Part shown: one piece after another, positions 58,277 through 64,000 of the stretch | Layout of the letters: every line of letters begins with the position of its first letter | Numbering within the stretch: the stretch's first letter is position 1 | NCBI GenBank assembly: GCA_002435955.1 | Contig: DIWZ01000012.1 | Coordinates: 65,706 to 129,705 of the forward strand | Direction of reading: 5' to 3' | From: Pelobacter sp. UBA6093 | Lineage (GTDB): Bacteria > Desulfobacterota > Desulfuromonadia > Desulfuromonadales > Syntrophotaleaceae | DNA: 64,000 nucleotides | Notes under the pieces: model-generated | Told to the model about the DNA's origin: nothing | The model's input: only the letters and a program-made list of their open reading frames with translations | Database searches by the model: none | Program-made: the position numbers and the translations under genes

Positions 58277-58555
58277 TTATTGGCCAGGTTCCATCGCCTC
58301 GTCGAACTTTTCCCCGGCTTCCTCAGCAGGACCTTGGGGGTCGAGTGCATCCTTGGTGTCTTCTACCGTCTGATCGAATTGTTCCCCGGCTTTCTCAGCA
58401 GGACCTTGGGGGTTGAGTGCATCCTTGGTGTCTTCTACCGTTTGATCGAGTTGTTCGCCGGCTTTTTCAGCCGGCCCTTTTTTTTCGCAGGCGACCAGGG
58501 GAACCGTCATAAGTCCTATCAACAGGCCTGCTAACAGCAATTTAAACTTTTTCAT
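58277..58555 (-). CDS. Lipoprotein with tandem 24-residue repeats
   Basis: The 92-residue protein has a signal peptide with lipobox LVAC (Cys23). The remainder is two and a half copies of a 24-residue unit (GPAEKAGEQLDQTVEDTKDA + LNPQ type), which is strongly acidic and probably helical. The DNA shows the same 72-nt repeat, so the copy number may vary between strains. The family is not recognised. The start follows GGGAGGCACACC on the - strand. Confidence 0.75.
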   Translation of the reverse strand: MKKFKLLLAGLLIGLMTVPLVACEKKGPAEKAGEQLDQTVEDTKDALNPQGPAEKAGEQFDQTVEDTKDALDPQGPAEEAGEKFDEAMEPGQ

Positions 58556-58649
58556 GGTGTGCCTCCCGGATATTTAGTTGCGCGTCAGTATCTGATATGC
58601 GCCTCCACTGAGGGAACAGGGGCGGCGCCGAGTAAAAAAGCATTATTCT

Positions 58650-59354
58650 TTATTTATAATTGGTCTGAACCATATTGCAAGTCCCGGCGGATTTTTCGGC
58701 CACCCAGACGGCATGGCGATAGCCCCCTCGGCCCGGTCTTTCGCAGCGTACCGTGAATCCGGCGGCGGCGAGGCGACCTTCGAACCCGGCATCGGGGTTT
58801 TCGCCCCAGACGGCAAAGGTGCCGCCGGGTTTGAGGGCGGTGCGGGTGCGATCGATGGCGCGGCTGCCGTAGATCGGGTCGCCGCGTCGGTCGGTCCTGG
58901 GGTGGGGACCACGGTAAAGGTCGAGGATCACCGCGTCAAAGGTCTCGGCGGGTGCCTGGCGGATCAGTTCGGCCACATCGGCAATTTTGACTGTTACGCG
59001 CGGATCGCTGGCGGCTGCGCCGGTCAGCTCTGCCAGCGGGCCAAGGCACCATTCAAGGATCTTGGCATTGAGCTCGGCAACGACAACCTGGGCGGTTGCG
59101 GGCAGGGCATCAAGCACCGCCCGCAGGGTGATGGCCATGCCCAGCCCGCCGACCAATACATGGGGGCTGGGGTGATTCCGCAAGCCGCCGCAGCCGAGCT
59201 GGCCGAGAGCGATTTCCGAGCGCTGAGCCTTGCTGTTCATCAGCACCTGCGGGCCGACGGTGATGAGATAATCCCCCTTGCCGCGCTGGCGCAGTTCAAG
59301 GATCCCTTCGTCTTCGGTGGTGAAGCGGTCGAGCGTTTTCCAGGGCAGGGCCAT
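58650..59354 (-). CDS. Spermidine-synthase-like methyltransferase-fold protein
   Basis: The 234-residue protein has the SAM-fold of spermidine synthases: HVLVGGLGMAITLRAVL as nucleotide loop, VVAELNAKILEW and FDAVILDLYRGPHP. The catalytic Asp of the family corresponds to that in LDLYRG. It has a short N-terminal part and lacks the N-terminal beta-barrel of SpeE, so it may not be a polyamine synthase. Function is not known. The start is ATG at 59354. Confidence 0.75.
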   Translation of the reverse strand: MALPWKTLDRFTTEDEGILELRQRGKGDYLITVGPQVLMNSKAQRSEIALGQLGCGGLRNHPSPHVLVGGLGMAITLRAVLDALPATAQVVVAELNAKILEWCLGPLAELTGAAASDPRVTVKIADVAELIRQAPAETFDAVILDLYRGPHPRTDRRGDPIYGSRAIDRTRTALKPGGTFAVWGENPDAGFEGRLAAAGFTVRCERPGRGGYRHAVWVAEKSAGTCNMVQTNYK

Positions 59355-59420
59355 GGCAGTATCCTTACATAAACAGGGCCCGCTGCCTTCAATTTGACAG
59401 GCACCGTCGGCCGTTCCCCG

Positions 59421-61055
59421 TTACAGGGTCAGGCTGGCCTCCCCTTGAAAGTGTTCTTCCCTGATTTTGGCGACTTCGGCGCTTTCCAGGTATTCGTCAA
59501 AGTTCATGGTCCGCTCGATGAAGCCGGCCGGGGTGAATTCGACGATACGGTTGGCCACCGTCGACAGAAACTTGTGGTCATGGCTGGCGAACAGGATCAC
59601 TTCCGAGTAGGCGATCAACCCTTCGTTGAGGGCGGTAATCGACTCCAGGTCGAGGTGGTTGGTCGGTTCGTCGAATACCAGCACATTGGCTGCGGTGAGC
59701 ATCATTTTGGCGAGCATGCAACGGACCTTTTCGCCGCCGGACAGAACGCTGGACTGCTTGGTCGCCTCTTCGCCGGAGAACAACATGCGGCCGAGGAACC
59801 CACGGGCGAAGCTCTCCCCTTCGGTGGGGGCGAACTGGCGCAGCCACTCGATGAGGTTCAGGTCGTTTTCGAAGTAGCGGCGGTTCTCCTTGGGGAAGTA
59901 GGCCGGGGTGATGGTAACCCCGAAGCGGAAACTGCCGCTGTCAGGCTCAAGTTCGCCGGCCAGGATCTGGAACAGGGTGGTCTTGGTCTGGCTGTCGCCG
60001 CCGACAAAGGCGATTTTGTCCCCTTTGTTGACAGTCAGGCTGAAATTGTCCAGCACCTTGACCCCGTCAAGGGTTTTGCTCAGATCCTTGATCTCAAGGA
60101 TGATGTCGCCGCAGGGGCGTTCCGGCTTGAATACCACAAACGGGTATTTGCGCGAGGAGACGGGCAGGTCTTCGACGGTGAGCTTTTCGAGCAGTTTCTT
60201 GCGCGAGGTAGCCTGCTTGGCCTTGGAAGCATTAGAGCTGAAGCGCTGAATGAACTCCTTGAGGTCGTTGGCCTTTTCGGTGACCTTGCGGTTCTCTTCC
60301 TGCTTCTGTTTCAGCACCAGTTGGCTGGCCTCGTACCAGAAGTCGTAATTGCCGACATACACGGAGATCTTGCCGAAGTCGATATCGGCCACATGGGTGC
60401 AGACCTGGTTGAGAAAGTGGCGGTCATGGGATACGACGATGACCGTGTTCTGGAAGCGGGAGAGAAAATCCTCCAGCCAGCCGATCGATTTGAGATCGAG
60501 ATGGTTGGTCGGTTCGTCGAGCAGCAGGATGTCGGGGTTGCCGAACAGGGCCTGGGCCAGCAGTACCCGGACCTTTTCACCCCCTTCGAGTTCCTTCATT
60601 TTCTTGTGGCGCAGATCCTCGGGGATGCCGAGGCCATTAAGCAGCACCGCCGCTTCCGACTCGGCCTCGTAGCCGTTCATTTCGGAGAACTCGGCTTCCA
60701 ATTCCCCGGAACGGATGCCATCCTCTTCGGTGAACTCCCCTTTGGAATAGATCGCCTCGCGCTCGGCCATTACCTGATAGAGACGCTGGTGCCCCATCAT
60801 CACGGTGTTGAAGACCGTCTCTTCGTCGAAAGCGAAGTGATCCTGGCGCAGCATGGCGATGCGTTGGCCGGAACCGGCCGAGACCTCGCCCTTATCCGGG
60901 TCGATCTCGCCCGCGAGAATTTTCAGGAAGGTTGATTTACCGGCGCCGTTGGCCCCGATGAGGCCATAGCAGTTTCCGGGGATGAACTTGATATTGACGT
61001 CTTTGAAAATGACCCTCTTGCCGTAAGCGAGGGTTACATTGTTGGCGCTGATCAT
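59421..61055 (-). CDS. ABC-F family ATPase (YbiT/Uup type)
   Basis: The 544-residue protein contains two ABC ATPase domains joined by a linker, with no TM segment. Each has Walker A (GANGAGKSTFL; GGDSQTKTTLFQ, which is atypical in that the second lacks the usual GxxGxGKS), an ABC signature (LEGGEKVRVLLAQ; LSGGEKVRCMLAK) and Walker B (LLLDEPTNHLD; VFDEPTNHLD). ABC-F proteins act on ribosomes in translation or antibiotic protection. ATG 61055 is taken because MISANNVTLAYGKRV is the family start. The second Walker A deviates as noted. Confidence 0.9.
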   Translation of the reverse strand: MISANNVTLAYGKRVIFKDVNIKFIPGNCYGLIGANGAGKSTFLKILAGEIDPDKGEVSAGSGQRIAMLRQDHFAFDEETVFNTVMMGHQRLYQVMAEREAIYSKGEFTEEDGIRSGELEAEFSEMNGYEAESEAAVLLNGLGIPEDLRHKKMKELEGGEKVRVLLAQALFGNPDILLLDEPTNHLDLKSIGWLEDFLSRFQNTVIVVSHDRHFLNQVCTHVADIDFGKISVYVGNYDFWYEASQLVLKQKQEENRKVTEKANDLKEFIQRFSSNASKAKQATSRKKLLEKLTVEDLPVSSRKYPFVVFKPERPCGDIILEIKDLSKTLDGVKVLDNFSLTVNKGDKIAFVGGDSQTKTTLFQILAGELEPDSGSFRFGVTITPAYFPKENRRYFENDLNLIEWLRQFAPTEGESFARGFLGRMLFSGEEATKQSSVLSGGEKVRCMLAKMMLTAANVLVFDEPTNHLDLESITALNEGLIAYSEVILFASHDHKFLSTVANRIVEFTPAGFIERTMNFDEYLESAEVAKIREEHFQGEASLTL

Positions 61056-61149
61056 GGGTGCACTGTTTCCTTTTTCTGAAAACCTGGATCCGCAGGTTCG
61101 GGGTGCATGCAAGTACTGTTGCACCGTCGAATTTCACGGAAGCATGTAT

Positions 61150-61180
61150 AAATAAAAAACCACAGGGGCAATCCTGTGGT
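61150..61180 (-). terminator. Intrinsic terminator of the GGDEF gene
   Basis: ACCACAGG (61159-61166) and CCTGTGGT (61173-61180) form an 8-bp stem. On the - strand TTTTTTATTT follows (complement of 61150-61159). It lies about 45 nt after the diguanylate cyclase stop. Confidence 0.88.
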
Positions 61181-61224
61181 CCACGTATCTGTTCCTTATA
61201 CCATTTTTGGCCTGCCAGCGGCAA

Positions 61225-62316
61225 TCAGTTTTGGTTTTGCGGAGGTCCCTGTTCCCGGGAAGCCTGATTCGGGATCAAATTCTTGCTCCGAAAGGCAGCT
61301 GCCGGTGACGATTTCGATGTGTAAACGGTGGTCTTGTTCCGGCCGGAATTTTTTGAAGCATACATGGCCCGGTCGGCGGTGGTGACAAACTCCGACAGAA
61401 TCCTGTCACCATGGTTTTCATCAATCTTTCCAAAATCGTCGCTGACGCCAAAGCTGGCGGTTATCTTTATCGGGCCTATTTCGGAATCGACCATAGTAGT
61501 TGCTTCCAGCTGTCGTCTGAGCCTTTCGGCGACTTCTGCAGCTTCTGTCGCCGGGGTTTCGTAAAGCAGGACGATAAACTCTTCCCCGCCATATCGTGCA
61601 GGTATGTCGGTGGATCTGAGCACTTCCCTGGTGACTTTGGCAACCTCTTTAAGGACCAGATCCCCATAATTATGCCCAAACGTATCATTGACTTGTTTGA
61701 AGTAGTCAATGTCGAACACCATGATCGACAGAGGCCGTGAATATCGGAGCGCCCTGATGATCGCCTCCTTGGCGAGTCTGTTGAAATATCGTCGATTGTA
61801 GAGGCCGGTAAGGGAATCTGTCAGCGCCAGCTTTCTCATCTTCTCTTTGCTTTTGCGCAGCGTTGCCTCGGTCTGTTTGCGGATCGCAATTTCGTTAAGC
61901 AGATCGGCGTTAACCTTGTTGAGTTCGTTTTCCTTCCTCACAAGCTCCTTTAGTGTCTGGTCGAATTGTATCAGCATGGCATTGAATGACTCGGAAAACG
62001 CCCCCATAAAGTCGACCCGTTGGGTGAGATCCCCGGCAGCGACCATCTTGGTCTGCCATGTCATGTGCCTGAGATTCGCCTGCAGTGTTTTGAGGGCGCC
62101 TCCGATATATCCTGCCAAGGGGACCTGTCTGGACAGATCGCCGTTGGCCGCGGCATAAATAAAATCCCTGAGTACGATAAGGTCGGCATGCAGGCGTTGA
62201 AGGGAATCGACCGACGCATAGCGGGCCGGGACCTCCGGAGGCGTAGCCGCCATCATGGTGTCCAGCAAAAGCAGAGCAAGCTCGTCCGCTATATGGCGCT
62301 CTTGATCACATGACAT
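61225..62316 (-). CDS. Diguanylate cyclase with HAMP-like N terminus
   Basis: The 363-residue protein has an N-terminal region with a HAMP-like segment (about residues 45-105), a coiled coil and a GGDEF domain with GGEEF at 243-247. An allosteric I-site RSTD precedes it by five residues, so feedback inhibition by c-di-GMP is likely. No TM segment is seen; the protein is cytosolic. It lies 32 nt after the V4R gene on the same strand, suggesting that the V4R protein is its sensor partner. Confidence 0.92.
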   Translation of the reverse strand: MSCDQERHIADELALLLLDTMMAATPPEVPARYASVDSLQRLHADLIVLRDFIYAAANGDLSRQVPLAGYIGGALKTLQANLRHMTWQTKMVAAGDLTQRVDFMGAFSESFNAMLIQFDQTLKELVRKENELNKVNADLLNEIAIRKQTEATLRKSKEKMRKLALTDSLTGLYNRRYFNRLAKEAIIRALRYSRPLSIMVFDIDYFKQVNDTFGHNYGDLVLKEVAKVTREVLRSTDIPARYGGEEFIVLLYETPATEAAEVAERLRRQLEATTMVDSEIGPIKITASFGVSDDFGKIDENHGDRILSEFVTTADRAMYASKNSGRNKTTVYTSKSSPAAAFRSKNLIPNQASREQGPPQNQN

Positions 62317-62348
62317 ATTTTCGACCCGGCCAGGTACATAAAGCTGCC

Positions 62349-62867
62349 TTATTGAATGACTTCAGCTTTGAAGCGGCACGTTCTGTCTCCGGTGCACCAG
62401 CAGTCGATTTCTTCGACCTTGAAGGGGCTGCCGGTAAAACTTTCGAGAATTCCGGCCAGGAACCCCTCGTCATAGGTGCAGACTTGATCGACGAGTTCCG
62501 GCAAGCCGGAACAATCCAGGTCTTCCGAAATAGTCAAGGTCAGGGTTCCCCGTTCCATATCCGCTTCTTCGACGCGCAATATGCCGATCCCAAAGTCACG
62601 AAGTGTTTCCTGCAGGCGCTTTAAGAAGTCATTGAAGATCTTGATGTCCGAAAGGATATTTTTGAAAAACTCGGTACCTGCCAGTTTTCCCGCTTCATAA
62701 AGAATCTGATCGGTCTTGTCCGTCCCCAGATGCTGTTCCAGGATATCTCTGAAAGTAAAATGCATGAGGCGGTACACTTCCAGGCGCGTTGATAACCCAA
62801 GGTTAGGGCGCCCTTTTTCGATATTTCCCAATAGCTCCCATGCAAACTTGTACTTTCTATCGGTCAT
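62349..62867 (-). CDS. V4R-domain sensory protein
   Basis: The 172-residue protein matches the V4R (4-vinyl reductase) family over residues ~40-170: LGTDKTDQILYEAGKLAG, a helical centre and DCWCTGDRTCRFKAE at the C terminus, with the Cys residues that bind zinc in such proteins. V4R domains bind small hydrophobic molecules or act as redox sensors. It is the first gene of a unit with the diguanylate cyclase, so it likely feeds a signal to it. The ATG follows CGTGGGAGTG. Confidence 0.87.
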   Translation of the reverse strand: MTDRKYKFAWELLGNIEKGRPNLGLSTRLEVYRLMHFTFRDILEQHLGTDKTDQILYEAGKLAGTEFFKNILSDIKIFNDFLKRLQETLRDFGIGILRVEEADMERGTLTLTISEDLDCSGLPELVDQVCTYDEGFLAGILESFTGSPFKVEEIDCWCTGDRTCRFKAEVIQ

Positions 62868-63174
62868 GCAAACACTCCCACGAATTATGTAAAGAAGGTA
62901 CCAATAATCGAGGCAATATAAAAATAAATAATTTCTTATTTGTCTTCGTTTACAAGTTGAGAGGTATAGCGTGCATGGTCAGTGCAGGGTGATAAGTAAT
63001 GATAGGATAACAGGCATTTGTTGAACCTGAATTATTTTCCTGGGGAAAAATCATTGGTCTCTCTTCCTCCGGTTGCGATCAGAAAGATAATAGATATTCT
63101 TTAAGAAAATGTCTTGAAGGGGAAGGTCCTTTACTCGGACAAATCGCTCCCGCCAGGGATTTCGAGGAGGAAAG
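62868..63174. other. Intergenic region with divergent promoters
   Basis: The 307-nt gap lies between two divergent genes and must hold both promoters. It is AT-rich (e.g. about 62920-62945) but no clear -35/-10 pair stands out for either side. GAGGAGGAAAG at about 63163-63173 is the ribosome site of the PagL-like gene. No ORF is supported. Confidence 0.5.
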
Positions 63175-63708
63175 ATGAAATTTATTTACGTAACGCTGGT
63201 ACTGATACTTGTCGGTCTGCCGCTTCAGGCCGCTGCCGACGATCCGCAGGTCTTCTACGGAATCGGCAACTGGCAACTCCTTGGCGCCGAATCCCATTAC
63301 CTTGATCTGGGCATCGGAGTTTTCGATTTCACTGAAAACAACCGGGGGGATGCTTCGGGGGCCGCGCGTCTCGAATTGCGTGGCGGCAAAAAACTCGGCT
63401 TCATCGGTCCTGCCATCGGCCTGCTCGCCAATACCGACGGTGGCTGGTTCGGCTATGCGGGGCTTTATGCCGACATTGCCTACAAAAACCTGAGGATCAC
63501 CCCCCTGCTGTCCGCCGGAGGGTACGAAGAAGGCGACGGCAAAGATCTCGGCGGCACTTTTCAGTTTCGCTCTGTCCTCAACCTGTCCTGGCAGTTCGCC
63601 AATCGTTCCCGCCTCGGTCTGCAAGTGGCGCACATCTCAAACGCCGATCTGCACCGTCACAATCCCGGTGCGGAAGACGTTCTGATAACATTCGCCTGGC
63701 CCTTTTAA
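63175..63708 (+). CDS. pagL: PagL-like lipid A 3-O-deacylase
   Basis: The 177-residue protein has a signal peptide (about 1-21, VLILVGLPLQAAA) and an outer-membrane barrel of eight strands. The C-terminal catalytic motif is HISNADL (His153, Ser155, Asn156) followed by NPGAEDV. PagL removes the 3-O-acyl chain of lipid A in the outer membrane, lowering its endotoxic and permeability properties. The start follows GAGGAGGAAAG. It is alone, with a palindrome downstream. Confidence 0.85.
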   Translation: MKFIYVTLVLILVGLPLQAAADDPQVFYGIGNWQLLGAESHYLDLGIGVFDFTENNRGDASGAARLELRGGKKLGFIGPAIGLLANTDGGWFGYAGLYADIAYKNLRITPLLSAGGYEEGDGKDLGGTFQFRSVLNLSWQFANRSRLGLQVAHISNADLHRHNPGAEDVLITFAWPF

Positions 63709-63747
63709 GGCCGTTCACCATGGGCGGTATCGTCGAAGCGGAGCAGC

Positions 63748-63820
63748 GTGAACCGGGGAAGGGGGACATTCATGGCTTACGCCGGAGCGATGATATGTCC
63801 CCCTTGGGGTGCCGGTTCAC
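63748..63820. repeat. 73-bp palindromic repeat after pagL
   Basis: GTGAACCGG (63748-63756) and CCGGTTCAC (63812-63820) form the outer pair, and AAGGGGGACAT/ATGTCCCCCTT the inner one. It lies between the convergent pagL and bacterioferritin genes. It may serve as a bidirectional terminator or be a REP-type element. Confidence 0.6.
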
Positions 63821-63834
63821 TTTGCCTCAGCGCA

Positions 63835-64000
63835 TCAAACGCCTGCGAGCAGGCCGGTGAAGGTGTAGTGGTGATCCTCCTCGTCGGCCAGTATCTTGTG
63901 GAACAGGTCGGCGGTGACAGTGTCCCCCTCATCTTCGGCCTTGGCGATGATCTTTTTGTAGAGCTCGATGGCGCCTTTTTCCTGTTCGGCGTCGATCCGC
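63835..64000 (-). CDS. bfr: C-terminal part of a bacterioferritin-like protein (5' end outside window)
   Basis: The - strand frame from the window edge reads RIDAEQEKGAIELYKKIIAKA, then DLFHKILADEEDHHYTFTGLL, ending at a TGA (63835-63837). The DEEDHH helix with its Glu/His residues is a ferroxidase-type diiron ligand pattern of bacterioferritin or related ferritin-like proteins. It would store iron or handle hydrogen peroxide. The assignment rests on 54 residues only. Confidence 0.75.
   Translation of the reverse strand, partial: RIDAEQEKGAIELYKKIIAKAEDEGDTVTADLFHKILADEEDHHYTFTGLLAGV

Noticed and set aside
59394..60935. 513-residue + strand frame opposite the ABC-F gene.
   Set aside because: Antisense shadow of a conserved two-domain ATPase; no start site or motif.

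Overview
The window looks like a chromosomal segment of a Desulfuromonadales-type deltaproteobacterium (Pelobacter/Syntrophotalea, Desulfuromonas or Geobacter relatives). That is inferred from gene order (rho-rpmE-thyX-prfA-prmC-murA-his; yqeY-cvpA-mutS2-dnaG-rpoD), from envelope genes typical of Gram-negatives (outer-membrane barrel, lipoproteins, PagL-like deacylase, WaaP-like kinase) and from the large share of sensory genes. No species call can be made from sequence reading alone. I see no prophage, intact insertion sequence, CRISPR array or rRNA operon.

Region 1 (1-27.5 kb, nearly all + strand) is a housekeeping block. It starts with a barrel protein (-) and a lipoprotein, then rho, rpmE, thyX, prfA, prmC and murA. 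A compact histidine operon follows (hisG-hisD-hisB-hisH-hisA-hisF-hisIE), whose HisI half has lost most catalytic metal ligands. Next come yqeY, cvpA, mutS2, dnaG, rpoD, a CAU-anticodon tRNA, a NIF3-like protein, a coiled-coil zinc-ribbon protein, the RNase P RNA, a YkgJ-like cysteine-cluster protein, a LOG-family protein, a Nudix hydrolase and a four-S1-domain protein.

Region 2 (27.5-31 kb, - strand) has a SlyD-like isomerase with a Cys/His loop, a DUF1653 gene whose 3' end is overwritten by an inverted-repeat element, a CvfB-like S1 protein and purB. Region 3 (31-39 kb) is accessory: a dead REP-associated transposase, a DUF4403 protein and a sensory block (a 1093-residue hybrid solute-binding/PAS histidine kinase, a NarL-type regulator and its kinase).

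Region 4 (39-56 kb) is a mosaic of short operons: GFA-type protein, DUF488, msrA-capA, DUF2254, a glycosidase-like/WaaP-kinase fusion, an exported DNA ligase, a MASE3 histidine kinase, recQ, an SDR, a FetAB-type exporter and a DacZ-like diadenylate cyclase. It also carries REP-like repeats and two diverged copies of an unexplained ~300-bp structured element. Region 5 (56-64 kb) holds rhlE, an RluA-type pseudouridine synthase, a repeat lipoprotein, a spermidine-synthase-like protein, an ABC-F ATPase, a V4R/GGDEF pair, a PagL-like protein and the 3' end of a bacterioferritin gene.

The most notable points are the degenerate HisI domain, the duplicated 300-bp element, the glycosidase/kinase fusion, the archaeal-style c-di-AMP synthase and the mobile-element remodelling of the DUF1653 gene.
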